Assembly: GCA_020347625.1 (NCBI GenBank)
Contig: CP070735.1
Span: 2,745,649-2,797,986, forward strand
DNA: 52,338 nucleotides
Direction of reading: 5' to 3'
Origin: Deltaproteobacteria bacterium
GTDB taxonomy: Bacteria > Desulfobacterota > Syntrophobacteria > BM002
Shown here: positions 33,415 to 42,230 of the stretch, piece by piece
Layout of the letters: the number at the start of each line of letters is the position of its first letter
How positions within the stretch are numbered: the first letter of the stretch is position 1
Program-made: the position numbers and the translations under genes
Notes under the pieces: model-generated
What the model was told of the DNA's origin: nothing
What the model saw: only the letters and a program-made list of their open reading frames with translations
Databases searched by the model: none

Positions 33415-33703
33415 TTAAGATATGAGATGTGGGATATGAGATTCATGTTGGGTGGAGACAGATCCCACATCTCAAATCGATATTACTCCCCTGCAGTCCG
33501 TTGTCAGTTGTCTGTTGCCAAAGGCAGCATGGCGCTTGGCGTTTGGGTAAACAGTAAAAGGTGAACGGTAAACGGATTAAGATACGGTTTTGCAACGGTT
33601 CACTGTTTACCATCAACCGTTTGCTGTCTTTCTCGCTATGCGCTTGGCGCTCTGCGCTTTGCGGCGAACGCAGTGAACTGACCACGGACCACGGACAGTA
33701 ACC
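33415..33703. repeat. Nested inverted word array between nuoL and nuoM
   Basis: Contains a perfect 12-bp inverted repeat, GAGATGTGGGAT (33424-33435) and ATCCCACATCTC (33462-33473). Next are GTCCGTTGTCAGTTGTC words (33496-33519), GCGCTTGGCG, GGTAAACAGT (33546-33555), GTGAACGG words, then the inverse ACTGTTTACC (33602-33611), another GCGCTTGGCG block, and GACCACGGACCACGGACAG (33680-33697), the inverse of the first words. The result is a nested, roughly symmetric arrangement. Confidence 0.85.
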
Positions 33704-33705
33704 AA

Positions 33706-35787
33706 CTAGAACAGTAGCATAAACACACAAAGACAGAAGATCCCTAGCACCACTGAATACAAGTATTGCTGGACTCTACCTGTCTGCAAATGTCTGAGCC
33801 ATGCACCCCATCTCTTGAAGATGTCGGCCAGACCGTTGACCGCGCCATCTACAATTTTCAGGTCCTCCCAACCTATTAGAAAAGCGAACTTGGCAGTAAC
33901 TCTGGAAGAAAGATTCACCGCCCCGTCAATGGTGTTCAGGTCAAAACGACCACTCAGAGTCACTAGCCGCAACACCGGACGCAGGAAAAGCTTCTGGTAA
34001 ATTTCATCCACATAATATTTATGCACTAGCAACCGATACAGCCCAGCGAAACGGGCTGCCAACCGACCCGGCAACTCCGGCCGTTTAACATAAAAAAGCC
34101 ACCCGACATAGATGCCCGTGATCGCCACCCCAGTGGATACCAGCATCAATAGCACCTCTAAAGCGTAAGCATGTGCACCGTGTCCCGAACTGCCATGAGT
34201 GCTGAGAACCGGGCCCAGAAAATCGTGAAGTAGATTGGGCAAATGGCTCACGGCCGGCAAACCGATGACGCCCCCCACCACTGAAAGCAGGGCCAGAATC
34301 ATGAGTGGCACTGTCATTACCGAAGGTGATTCATGCAGATGTGACTCCTTTTCTGAGCCGCCCCGGAAGCCGCCCATGAAGGTCAGCGCAATCAATCGAG
34401 TCATGTAAAAAGCTGTGAGCCCTGCACCCAGCAGACCCAGGGCCCAGAGTGCTTTTCCCAGGCCTGGAACCGGCAAGTGACTATTAAAGGTGGACCACAG
34501 GATCTCGTCCTTACTCATGAACCCGGAAAAGGGGGGTATTCCGGATATGGCTAGATATGCAATCATAAAGGTCAAGTAAGTGTGCGGCATATATTTTTTG
34601 AGTCCACCCATTTCTTGCATGTCATTGGAGTGGACAGCATGGATCACACTTCCGGCTCCCAGAAAGAGTAAGGCCTTGAAAAAGGCGTGGGTGACCAAGT
34701 GAAAAATTCCGCTGCTGAAGGCCGCCACCCCAACGGCCAGAAACATGTAGCCCAATTGACTGATGGTCGAATAAGCAAGGACCCGCTTGATGTCGTTCTG
34801 GGTCAGCGCAATGGTGGCTGCATAAAATGCAGTTACCGCACCCACCACTGCCACCACGGCCATGGCAGCCGGAGCGATCACGTAAAGGAAATTCAGCCTG
34901 ACAATCATGTAAACCCCGGCTGTCACCATGGTTGCCGCGTGAATGAAGGCGCTGACCGGTGTTGGGCCAGCCATGGCATCTGGTAACCAGATGTAGAGCG
35001 GTATCTGCGCCGACTTGCCGGTGGCGCCAACGAAGAACAGCAGCGCCACCCAGGTTGCCACCCCGACTCCTAAGATGGGCGTGGCTGAGCTGAGCAAGGG
35101 TATGGCCTCTCTCAACTGATTGATGCCCAGACCGGTCATACTCGCCCCGCTGCCCTCGAAAAGAGTCCAGAAAAGGAGCATCAACCCCACGAAGAAGCCA
35201 AAATCCCCAACCCGGTTGACAATAAAGGCTTTCATCCCTGCCCGAGCCTTTTCCAAGTCGCTGAACCAGAAGCCAATAAGCAGGTAAGAACAGAGGCCAA
35301 CCCCTTCCCAGCCAACGAACATCAACAATAGGTTATCGGCCAGAACCAGGAGCAGCATGGAAAAGGTAAATAGGTTCAGATAGGCAAAATAGCGGCCCTG
35401 GCTCTCATCACCTGCCATATAACCCACAGAATACAGATGTATGAGAAATCCCACCCCGGTGACTACCAGACAGAGAACCGCCGAGAGGGGGTCCAACCTG
35501 AAAGCCACTTCCAGGCTGAAACTGCCCTGGTTCCAGGCGGTGAGTATCCACTGATACAGGGACTGAATAAGAAGCCGGTTACCAGGCTCCTCAATCCTGA
35601 CCAGGGTGACAAACCCAGCTACCGAAACTAGAAAGGCAATGAAGACACTGCAACAGCCAATAAAATGGATGAGTCGGTCAGGAAGCCGTCTTCCCAACAG
35701 CCCGTTAATAACCGCACCAACTAAGGGAAGGCAGGGAATGAGCCAGAGGGAGTTTGCGACGGTTTGTGTGTTAAGCAATGCATTCAT
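33706..35787 (-). CDS. nuoL: NADH-quinone oxidoreductase subunit L
   Basis: Distal antiporter-like subunit of complex I with the long lateral helix. The 693-residue protein has LIPCLPLVGAVINGLLG at the start, LLLMFVGWEGVGLCSYLLIGFW, KAFIVNRVGDFGFFVG, GKSAQIPLYIWLPDAMAGPTPVSA, and NDIKRVLAYSTISQLGYMF; Glu and Lys residues of the channel are in place. The C-terminal 150 residues contain the amphipathic stretch and final helix. Length is on the long side of normal. It follows nuoK after 191 bases of repeat-type sequence. Confidence 0.96.
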   Translation of the reverse strand: MNALLNTQTVANSLWLIPCLPLVGAVINGLLGRRLPDRLIHFIGCCSVFIAFLVSVAGFVTLVRIEEPGNRLLIQSLYQWILTAWNQGSFSLEVAFRLDPLSAVLCLVVTGVGFLIHLYSVGYMAGDESQGRYFAYLNLFTFSMLLLVLADNLLLMFVGWEGVGLCSYLLIGFWFSDLEKARAGMKAFIVNRVGDFGFFVGLMLLFWTLFEGSGASMTGLGINQLREAIPLLSSATPILGVGVATWVALLFFVGATGKSAQIPLYIWLPDAMAGPTPVSAFIHAATMVTAGVYMIVRLNFLYVIAPAAMAVVAVVGAVTAFYAATIALTQNDIKRVLAYSTISQLGYMFLAVGVAAFSSGIFHLVTHAFFKALLFLGAGSVIHAVHSNDMQEMGGLKKYMPHTYLTFMIAYLAISGIPPFSGFMSKDEILWSTFNSHLPVPGLGKALWALGLLGAGLTAFYMTRLIALTFMGGFRGGSEKESHLHESPSVMTVPLMILALLSVVGGVIGLPAVSHLPNLLHDFLGPVLSTHGSSGHGAHAYALEVLLMLVSTGVAITGIYVGWLFYVKRPELPGRLAARFAGLYRLLVHKYYVDEIYQKLFLRPVLRLVTLSGRFDLNTIDGAVNLSSRVTAKFAFLIGWEDLKIVDGAVNGLADIFKRWGAWLRHLQTGRVQQYLYSVVLGIFCLCVFMLLF

Positions 35788-35819
35788 AGATAATTCGTAA
35801 GTTGTAGTATCGATAGGCC

Positions 35820-35978
35820 ACCGATTGCGAATTTAGGAATTCTCCTGCGGAGTCCCCACCTTTAGGGCCGGGTCCCAGTTTCAGGAGTTGCGAATTGGAC
35901 GAAACCTGAGCGCCCCAAACTTTTAATTCCTAATCTCTTAATCCCTCAATCCCCCAAATTCCTCAATTAGCCGAGCCC
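35820..35978. repeat. Intergenic word array between nuoK and nuoL
   Basis: GCGAATTTAGGAATTCTCC and its partial inverse GGAGTTGCGAATTGG (35827-35897) enclose a GGGCCGGGTCCC piece, followed by AATTCCTAATCTCTTAATCCC words (35924-35968). Confidence 0.7.
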
Positions 35979-36302
35979 CTAACCTCTCAGTTCCTTGAAA
36001 TCCTCCACGTCAATGGTCTTCATCCTGCTGTAGAGTGAAAGGACAATGGCCAGGGCCACGGCAACCTCTGCTGCGGCGATGGCAATGACGAACAAGGTGA
36101 ATACCTGGCCGCTGAGCAAGTTCTGAGTCAGAGAAGGTTCCAAAAATCGTGAAAAGGCAACGAAGTTGAGGCCGGCAGCATTCAGAACAAGTTCTATACC
36201 CATGAGGATGCCGATGGCGTTCCTGCGGATAAGCACCGTGTACATGCCGAGACAGAAAAGAAGAGAACTCACTATCAGAAAACTTGGCAAACTATACGAC
36301 AC
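35979..36302 (-). CDS. nuoK: NADH-quinone oxidoreductase subunit K
   Basis: Small three-helix membrane subunit of complex I with the Glu residues used in proton transfer. The 107-residue protein has FCLGMYTVLIRRNAIGILMGIELVLNAAGLNFVAFSRF (in two pieces: RRNAIGILMGIELVLN and AAGLNFVAFS) and FTLFVIAIAAAEVAVALAIVL, both standard. Its start is two bases after the nuoJ stop, so translation is coupled. Confidence 0.96.
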   Translation of the reverse strand: MSYSLPSFLIVSSLLFCLGMYTVLIRRNAIGILMGIELVLNAAGLNFVAFSRFLEPSLTQNLLSGQVFTLFVIAIAAAEVAVALAIVLSLYSRMKTIDVEDFKELRG

Positions 36303-36304
36303 GA

Positions 36305-36805
36305 TTATTCTCCTCTCACACTTCGCCTGACGATCAGAACAGCCCCGACCAATGCTACCAGGAGCAAGATCGAGGCTACTTCAAAGGCAATGAGATACTT
36401 ACCAAGCAGCAAATTTCCAATGGCTGCCGATGTGGGCTGGGGCTCTTCCAGAAAGGAAGCCACGGGCCACAGGGACTTGGTTGCCACCATTATCAGCGCA
36501 GTGAGGATGATTCCGCTTAGCAGCGCACCGATGAATTTGCCGGGTAACTGTATGGAGAGCGGCAGCAATTTTCCTCTCTGGGTCATCATTACCCCGAAAA
36601 TGATCAAGATTAAAATCCCGCCAATATATACGATCACCTGGACCACAGCGATGAAGTCGGCACCCAACAGTACGTAAAGGCCGGCCACCCCGAATAAAGT
36701 CACTAGCAAGGAGAAGGCTGCATGAACAATGTTGCTGGAAAGTGCCACCCAGAAACAAGGAACCACCGTCAACAGTACAAAGACATTGAAGATAATTGCT
36801 TTCAT
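36305..36805 (-). CDS. nuoJ: NADH-quinone oxidoreductase subunit J
   Basis: Membrane subunit of complex I. The 166-residue protein has five helices; VLLGADFIAVVQVIVYIGGILILIIFGVMMT is the conserved TM3 segment with the pi-bulge (given here as VQVIVYIGGILILIIFGVM), and the C-terminal helix ends VGAVLIVRRSV. It is 14 bases from nuoI and two bases from nuoK. Confidence 0.95.
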   Translation of the reverse strand: MKAIIFNVFVLLTVVPCFWVALSSNIVHAAFSLLVTLFGVAGLYVLLGADFIAVVQVIVYIGGILILIIFGVMMTQRGKLLPLSIQLPGKFIGALLSGIILTALIMVATKSLWPVASFLEEPQPTSAAIGNLLLGKYLIAFEVASILLLVALVGAVLIVRRSVRGE

Positions 36806-36819
36806 CTTCCCCTATTCCC

Positions 36820-37464
36820 TCACTCCGTGTGCGACGTTTCCCTCGCGCTCTTCTCTTTCTCTTCTTTTTTCTCTCTGGCTTTCGCCTTGGCTTCTTCGGC
36901 CAGCTGCAATCGCTCCAGACTGAGTTTTGGACTAATGAATTCCCTGATCAAAGTGCGGTACTCAAAGGTAGCCCCTTCAAACTGACGGGTGAAAAAAATA
37001 GCATCCGTGGGACATACCTCTACGCAAAGACCGCAGAACATGCATTTGGAATAGTCTATTCGGAAAGTTGTCGGTACCTTGCCCTTGCGGCCCTCAATCT
37101 TGACACCTTTTACCCTGATAACATCGATGGGGCAGTTAAGAGCACACAGAAGACAGGATATGCAGCTGGGTTCATCGTAGCCCAGCAGACCTCGGTAGCG
37201 TTCGGGCAACTGGGTATTTAGAGGCCCCTTATAGATTTGCTGGCCAGCTCCAAGCAAGGGTTCGAACGGTGGATTTAGATTTGGTTTATTAGAGAGGGAT
37301 GCATCTTTGGGCTTGCCCTCGAGGATATCATGAGAGGGGTACTGGAGGGTCACCTTTCTTTCGAAGAAGGCAGTTTTGAAAGTAATCCACATGCCCATCG
37401 AGACGGTAGTGACACTCTCGTAGATGTTTCTGAAATAACCCTTAATACCATCAAAGATTTTCAA
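36820..37464 (-). CDS. nuoI: NADH-quinone oxidoreductase subunit I
   Basis: Peripheral-arm subunit that carries iron-sulphur clusters N6a and N6b. The 214-residue protein has two CxxCxxCxxxCP motifs, Cys101/104/107/111 in CISCLLCALNCP and Cys141/144/147/151 in CMFCGLCVEVCP. Before them lies an amphipathic N-terminus and a longer than usual Pro-rich segment (about 50-90). After the clusters is a strongly charged tail of about 40 residues (EEAKAKAREKKEEKEK). In complexes that lack NuoEFG, this subunit or its partner may take electrons from ferredoxin; that is inference. It is 15 bases from nuoH. Confidence 0.95.
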   Translation of the reverse strand: MKIFDGIKGYFRNIYESVTTVSMGMWITFKTAFFERKVTLQYPSHDILEGKPKDASLSNKPNLNPPFEPLLGAGQQIYKGPLNTQLPERYRGLLGYDEPSCISCLLCALNCPIDVIRVKGVKIEGRKGKVPTTFRIDYSKCMFCGLCVEVCPTDAIFFTRQFEGATFEYRTLIREFISPKLSLERLQLAEEAKAKAREKKEEKEKSARETSHTE

Positions 37465-37479
37465 TCTTTTTATTACCTC

Positions 37480-38817
37480 TTAGCTGAATAGCCACATCCA
37501 GAAACCCTGCCCGATAAGACAGAAAAATCCCATCGGGATAAGATATTTCCAGCAAACCCCCATCAACTGGTCCACACGCAGTCTGGGTAGGGTCCAGCGC
37601 CACCAGAGGATTACGAAAGAAAGCAACATGGCCTTGCCAAAAAACACCAGAAACGGGACAAGATATTGAAAGATCAATCGATAAATGGTGGAAAGATGGG
37701 GTCTGAGCGGCAGGTGAAGTGCCAACGACACTGCACCTCCGGCGAAAAGGAGTCCTAAAACCAACAGTTCAGAATGATACCGTACAAAACGACTGCCAAA
37801 AAAAGCTCGCTTACGACGAACGTCCCAAACAAAAGCGCTTAACGCCTTCCACGCCAGAAAAGTGGTCAATAGCGCAGCCAGCAGCAAGAGCATTAAAACG
37901 TCAGATCGGCTCAGGAAACTACCCAGACCATAACCCAATGGTCCCAGATCATTCACATCATCCAGCAGCGGAAGTTGCCAGCCCCCTAAGAAACAGGTCA
38001 CCGCCACTGCACTGACCACGTATATATTGCCGAACTCAGCCGCAAAAAATGCACCAAACCGCATGGCGCTGTATTCAATATTATAGCCAGCTACAAGTTC
38101 CGACTCCGCCTCAGGAATGTCAAAGGGTACGCGGTTGATTTCGGCAATGGCTGAGATGAAATAGATGAAGAAGGCCAGAAGGCTGAATGGACTGCTAAAG
38201 ATGAACCAATGGTGGACGCCGCCAGCTTGAGCCCTGATAATACCCTGCATACTCATGGTGCCGGCCGCCAACACCACAACCAGAATAGCCAGCGCATTGG
38301 GGATCTCGTAACTGACAATCTGGGCAGCTGAGCGCATACCTCCCAACAGGGCCCATTTGTTGTTGGAAGCCCAGCCCGCCAGGATCAGTCCAATCACGGT
38401 GAAGGAACCCGTGGCCAGCAAGTACAAAATTCCTATATTCAGATCGCTGATGATCCATTTGGGCCCAAAAGGGATCACCACAAAAGACAGAGCGGTGCCC
38501 AGTAAGAGCAGGTATGGAGCGAACTTGAAAATATTCCGATCAGCAGCAGCGGGGATGATATCCTCTTTGAGGACGAGCTTCACTCCATCCGCCATAAATT
38601 GCAGTAAGCCGTAAGGCCCCACCCGATTCGGCCCCCTGCGCGAGTTGGTCCATCCAGCAACTTTTCTTTCTAGATAGGTATATAGACCCGACATAAGGCC
38701 AAAGAAATTCAGAACCACAAGGGCGCAGGCGAGCATAACCACTGCAGCCGTGGGTACATAACCTATCTTCTGCAGGAATGTGAATTGTCCAAAAAGATCG
38801 TTTACCAGGTTTTCCAT
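37480..38817 (-). CDS. nuoH: NADH-quinone oxidoreductase subunit H (with insertion)
   Basis: Membrane subunit that forms the quinone chamber and contacts NuoB/D. The protein is 445 residues, about 100 longer than common NuoH (320-350). Conserved parts are TYLERKVAGWTNSRRGPNRVGPYGLLQFMADGVKL (in pieces ERKVAGWTNSRRGPNRVG and LLQFMADGVKL), PFDIPEAESELVAGYNIEYSAM, FFAAEFGNIYVVSAV and, near the end, LPRLRVDQLMGVCWKYLIP. The extra part lies between about residues 300 and 385 and adds hydrophobic and basic segments (WDVRRKRAFFGSRFVRYH). No frameshift is evident. It follows nuoD after a 166-base repeat block. Confidence 0.94.
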   Translation of the reverse strand: MENLVNDLFGQFTFLQKIGYVPTAAVVMLACALVVLNFFGLMSGLYTYLERKVAGWTNSRRGPNRVGPYGLLQFMADGVKLVLKEDIIPAAADRNIFKFAPYLLLLGTALSFVVIPFGPKWIISDLNIGILYLLATGSFTVIGLILAGWASNNKWALLGGMRSAAQIVSYEIPNALAILVVVLAAGTMSMQGIIRAQAGGVHHWFIFSSPFSLLAFFIYFISAIAEINRVPFDIPEAESELVAGYNIEYSAMRFGAFFAAEFGNIYVVSAVAVTCFLGGWQLPLLDDVNDLGPLGYGLGSFLSRSDVLMLLLLAALLTTFLAWKALSAFVWDVRRKRAFFGSRFVRYHSELLVLGLLFAGGAVSLALHLPLRPHLSTIYRLIFQYLVPFLVFFGKAMLLSFVILWWRWTLPRLRVDQLMGVCWKYLIPMGFFCLIGQGFWMWLFS

Positions 38818-38825
38818 AAGAGACA

Positions 38826-38980
38826 GTGTCTAAAATGTCTAAATTTAGGGATTAAGGGATTCAGGAATTGGGGAACTGGGGAATTCAAAAAAGGAATATT
38901 TCCTTTATTCCCAAATTCGCAATTTCTTCCCCATGCTCTATGCTGGCTGCCTGCTGCCTCCTGCCCGCTGTTACCCCTCC
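38826..38980. repeat. Intergenic word array between nuoD and nuoH
   Basis: GGGATTAAGGGATTCAGGAATT words (38844-38888), TTCCCAAATTCGCAATTTC words (38908-38930), then CTATGCTGGCTGCCTGCTGCC words (38939-38972) that reach the nuoD stop. Confidence 0.8.
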
Positions 38981-38983
38981 CTG

Positions 38984-40099
38984 CTATCGGTCTACCTCAG
39001 GCGCAACTACGTCCAGACTGGCAATAAGTGCCACCAAATCTGCCACCATCAGACCGGAACCCACCTCTTCCACTATGCTCATTGCTGAAAAGGAGCCGGT
39101 CCTGATTCTTAATCTGTGAGGCCGAAGCCCACCTTGGCTGACCAAGAAGAACCCCAATTCGCCCCGAGGCGCCTCAGTGCGCACATAAATCTCTCCTGCC
39201 GGCACTTTCAATTTCTTCTTCGACCTATTCCAATAGGAACCCTCCGGCATTTTTGCTATGCATTGGCGTATAATCCGCACACTTTGTTCCATTTCAAGGA
39301 TGCGGACCCAGTAGCGAGTGTAGCAGTCGCCAAGCTCTCCGAACTCTGAACCACCCACGGGAACGTCAAATTCCATCTCTCCATATACGGAATAAGGCTC
39401 ATCCCGCCTGAGATCCCAGTCAATGCCTGAAGCCCTCAGATTCGGGCCCACAAGGGCGTAATCAAGAGCCTGCTGAGTGCTGATCACAGCAACCCCAATC
39501 AGCCGTTCTTTGAAAATCTTGTTTTTGGATATGAACCGGTTGTATTGCTTCAGTCGGGGCTCGAAGTAGTCCAAAAAACGGCTCAGTCGATCGAGAAATC
39601 CGTCCGGGAGATCGAAGGCCACCCCCCCAAAGCGGATGTAGTTGTAAGTAAGCCTTGAGCCACAAAGCTCCTCAAACAGATCATTGACCCATTCCCGTTC
39701 ACGAAGCGTATGGGTAAAAGGCGTCACAGCCCCCATGTCCATGGCAAAGGTGCCAACGGAAATCAGGTGGCTGATGATCCGGTTGAGTTCGGCCACCAGA
39801 ACCCGGATGTACTCAGCTCTTAGTGGGACTTCAATATCAGCCGCCCGCTCAACCGTGATGGCATATCCGAGGTTGCAATTCATGGCGGCCAAGTAGTCGA
39901 GACGATCCGTGTAAGGCATAAAATGGGCATAGGGAACTTGTTCGGCGATTTTCTCCAGCCCGCGATGCAGATAACCAATATCTGGCCGACACATGTGGAT
40001 CACCTCACCGTCCGTACGGAGAATGAAGCGCAGAACCCCATGGGTGCTGGGATGGTGCGGCCCCATATTGAGGATCATTGTCTCGGTGGTTAAAGGCAT
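38984..40099 (-). CDS. nuoD: NADH-quinone oxidoreductase subunit D
   Basis: The 49-kDa-type subunit that forms the quinone site with NuoB. The 371-residue protein has the family N-terminus NMGPHHPSTHGVLRF with the quinone-binding His, PDIGYLHRGLEKIAE, YTDRLDYLAAMNCNLGYA, and C-terminal EAPRGELGFFLVSQGG and VVAPEVDR. It is a separate NuoD, not fused to NuoC. Length is a little short compared with bacterial NuoD (about 390-420). It follows nuoC by 32 bases. Confidence 0.96.
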   Translation of the reverse strand: MPLTTETMILNMGPHHPSTHGVLRFILRTDGEVIHMCRPDIGYLHRGLEKIAEQVPYAHFMPYTDRLDYLAAMNCNLGYAITVERAADIEVPLRAEYIRVLVAELNRIISHLISVGTFAMDMGAVTPFTHTLREREWVNDLFEELCGSRLTYNYIRFGGVAFDLPDGFLDRLSRFLDYFEPRLKQYNRFISKNKIFKERLIGVAVISTQQALDYALVGPNLRASGIDWDLRRDEPYSVYGEMEFDVPVGGSEFGELGDCYTRYWVRILEMEQSVRIIRQCIAKMPEGSYWNRSKKKLKVPAGEIYVRTEAPRGELGFFLVSQGGLRPHRLRIRTGSFSAMSIVEEVGSGLMVADLVALIASLDVVAPEVDR

Positions 40100-40131
40100 G
40101 TAACGCTCCTGGGGTCAGCTTCTTGTAGAGA

Positions 40132-40671
40132 TCAGGTGATTCCCTCGACCACTATTCCCTCTATTTCCTCCCGGGTGGTGCTGACTCCTCTGTAGGCTCC
40201 CGCTTCTTGATAATCTTTTTGCAGGGGGTGGCCCTCCCAGTCAGTGGGAAGCAGCAACCTCCGGAAATCGCTGTGGCCCACGAAGTGGATGCCGAACATG
40301 TCATAGGCCTCTCGTTCCATCCAAGCTGCAGCGGGCCATATTTCCGATATTGAATCCACTCTCAAAAAGAAATGTGGAAAAAATGCGGGCCGGTCTAACT
40401 TGATTTTTAAAACAAACTGATGTTGGTGGCGTACTGAATAAAGATGATAGACCACCTCCATCTCATCTTGTTCCCCCATGTTGTGCACCCCACTCAGACA
40501 CATCAGGGTGTCAAAGGCGAGATGCTGATCTCCCTTCAGATAGATGGCCAGACGCCGTAGCTTTTCCTTGGGTATGATTAGATGGGGATCTCCGGGTAGG
40601 TCCTCGATCCATACCAGATCAGTCTCTCCAATGATTCTTTTGATTCTTTCGAGGATATCCCGTGCTTCCAC
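40132..40671 (-). CDS. nuoC: NADH-quinone oxidoreductase subunit C
   Basis: The 30-kDa-type peripheral subunit, 179 residues. Marks include LRRLAIYLKGDQHLAFDTLMCLSGV, LPTDWEGHPLQKDYQEAGAYRG and SISEIWPAAAWMEREAYDMFGIHFVGHSDFRRLL (in pieces AAWMEREAYDMFGI and HSDFRRLLLP), the NuoC signature. It starts at GTG 40671, overlapping the nuoB stop by one base (TAGTG), a typical coupling. Confidence 0.95.
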   Translation of the reverse strand: MEARDILERIKRIIGETDLVWIEDLPGDPHLIIPKEKLRRLAIYLKGDQHLAFDTLMCLSGVHNMGEQDEMEVVYHLYSVRHQHQFVLKIKLDRPAFFPHFFLRVDSISEIWPAAAWMEREAYDMFGIHFVGHSDFRRLLLPTDWEGHPLQKDYQEAGAYRGVSTTREEIEGIVVEGIT

Positions 40672-41168
40672 TATGGACCCTTCACCAGGAACCGCTCTTT
40701 CCTAATCTTTTCCTGGAGCTTCAAAATACCTTCCGTAAGAGCCTCGGGCCTGGGCGGACATCCGGGAACATACACATCCACGGGTACGATTTTGTCTACC
40801 CCTTTGACCACCGAGTAAGAGAGTTGAAAAAGGCCGCCACAATTGGCGCAGCTGCCCATGGCAATGACATATTTGGGTTCAGCCATCTGATCGTAGAGAA
40901 GGCGCAGCCTCGAGGCCATTTTGTAGGTAAGGGTTCCGGCGACGATCATCAAGTCGGACTGCCTGGGAGTGGGCCGAGGCACAGAACCTATCCGATCGAT
41001 GTCAGCGCGCGGCCCGCCGGTCTGCATCAGTTCGATGCCGCAGCAAGCCAGACCGAAGAGAAGATACCAGACTGAAGAAAGTCTGAACCAGTTAAGCGCC
41101 TGATCCACTGTGGTAAACACAGCACCAAAAAAACCCTCGGACGGCATTTTGTTATGGAGGTGAATCAA
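40671..41168 (-). CDS. nuoB: NADH-quinone oxidoreductase subunit B
   Basis: Carries the terminal cluster N2 that reduces quinone. All four ligands are present: Cys42 and Cys43 in [12 protein letters not shown], Cys107 in [10 protein letters not shown] and Cys137 in [13 protein letters not shown]. The 165-residue length is normal. The start could be at Met8 instead of Met1. It follows nuoA after 44 bases and overlaps nuoC by one base. Confidence 0.96.
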   Translation of the reverse strand: MIHLHNKMPSEGFFGAVFTTVDQALNWFRLSSVWYLLFGLACCGIELMQTGGPRADIDRIGSVPRPTPRQSDLMIVAGTLTYKMASRLRLLYDQMAEPKYVIAMGSCANCGGLFQLSYSVVKGVDKIVPVDVYVPGCPPRPEALTEGILKLQEKIRKERFLVKGP

Positions 41169-41212
41169 CTGCGTTCTCCTTGGAGGATTATGGATTTAAC
41201 ATAGAGGGCTCG

Positions 41213-41650
41213 CTAAAACATGATCGGTCTTTCTTCGTCGAGAATGACTCCCTCTTCCAGTCCCTCAGGTACTTCTTTGGTCCACTTCAGATCACCTCGA
41301 TTCCACATATAAATCAGCCCAAGAAAAAGGATGCCGATAAATACAACAATCTCGATTAGAGCCAAAAACCCGACTCCCACCTGAAGCCAATCTTTGTATA
41401 TGACAATACAGGGAAACACGAAGGCCAGTTCGATATCGAAAACAAGAAAGGCCAGTGCCACCGCGTAGAACCTAAAATTGAAAAGGATCCAGGCTGAACC
41501 CACCGGACGTTCGCCGCATTCATAGGTGGTGAACTTGTCGGGGACGTCCGAAACCCTTGGGGCAAGCAGCCTAGAAACTGTGATGATTACAAACGTCATC
41601 AACAGACCTAGGATGATAAAGATAAAAACGTTGGCGTAGTTAAAGAACAT
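41213..41650 (-). CDS. nuoA: NADH-quinone oxidoreductase subunit A
   Basis: Small three-helix subunit of complex I, first gene of the operon. The 145-residue protein has TYECGERPVGSAWILFNFRFYAVALAFLVFDIELAFVFP (in pieces YECGERPVGSAW, RFYAVALAFLVFDIE), the highly conserved centre of NuoA, then a final helix and a charged C-terminus. It lies about 200 bases downstream of a good promoter. Confidence 0.96.
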   Translation of the reverse strand: MFFNYANVFIFIILGLLMTFVIITVSRLLAPRVSDVPDKFTTYECGERPVGSAWILFNFRFYAVALAFLVFDIELAFVFPCIVIYKDWLQVGVGFLALIEIVVFIGILFLGLIYMWNRGDLKWTKEVPEGLEEGVILDEERPIMF

Positions 41651-41857
41651 CTTATTTCATCTCATCGAGCGGCGGGCGTCGGCTGCCCCGATCACGGCGG
41701 GAAACGCTTTTTATATATAAAGCAAGGGAAACAGAGCTTGTGCAGGCCGAAGAATTGTATCTCGGCCGGATGTTGTCTGGGCATTGCCTGTTTGACCGCC
41801 CGACCTAAGAAGGGAAGGTAGCAGTAAATTGTTCTTTTTCATAGTATTCAACTGGGA

Positions 41858-41886
41858 ATAATATACGATGATTTGTCCCGAGTCAA
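41858..41886 (-). promoter_or_regulatory. Sigma70-type promoter of the nuo operon
   Basis: On the minus strand, TTGACT (41886-41881), 17 bases, TATTAT (41863-41858). It predicts a start near 41850 and a leader of about 200 bases before nuoA. Confidence 0.75.
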
Positions 41887-42230
41887 CTTATTTCAATCGC
41901 GTTTTTCCCATTTTAACCAGCCCGGTTCAGCAAAACTCAGCGTAATGGGGTAGGGTGCAAAACCACGAGCACTGAACCACCTTTGATTCAGCTAAGCAAA
42001 GGTTTGCAGTGATATGGGAAAATGAGATAAAACAAGAAGTCGGTTATAGCAGCGTGTTTTAGGAATAGAGCGTCGGTGAGAAAAGAGAAAGTTTTTGTTC
42101 GTTTGGTCAGGTTGCTTACAACTTGGAGAAGCTGGTGTCAGTCCAGCTCCTCTGAAAAACTAGTAAAAGATCTCAGCCAAGTCCAACAATGATACTAACA
42201 AAGTGCTAGGTAAAACACACAATTATTTTT
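41887..42230. other. Intergenic region upstream of nuo, no gene seen
   Basis: About 340 bases between the nuo promoter and the end of the PilB/GspE gene. I saw no gene, no terminator with a clear T-tract, and none of the word arrays common elsewhere in the window. Confidence 0.4.

Noticed and set aside
33424..33473. 12-bp inverted repeat as a terminator within nuo
   Set aside because: No T-tract follows the stem on the minus strand, and the operon continues into nuoM; kept only as part of the repeat array.
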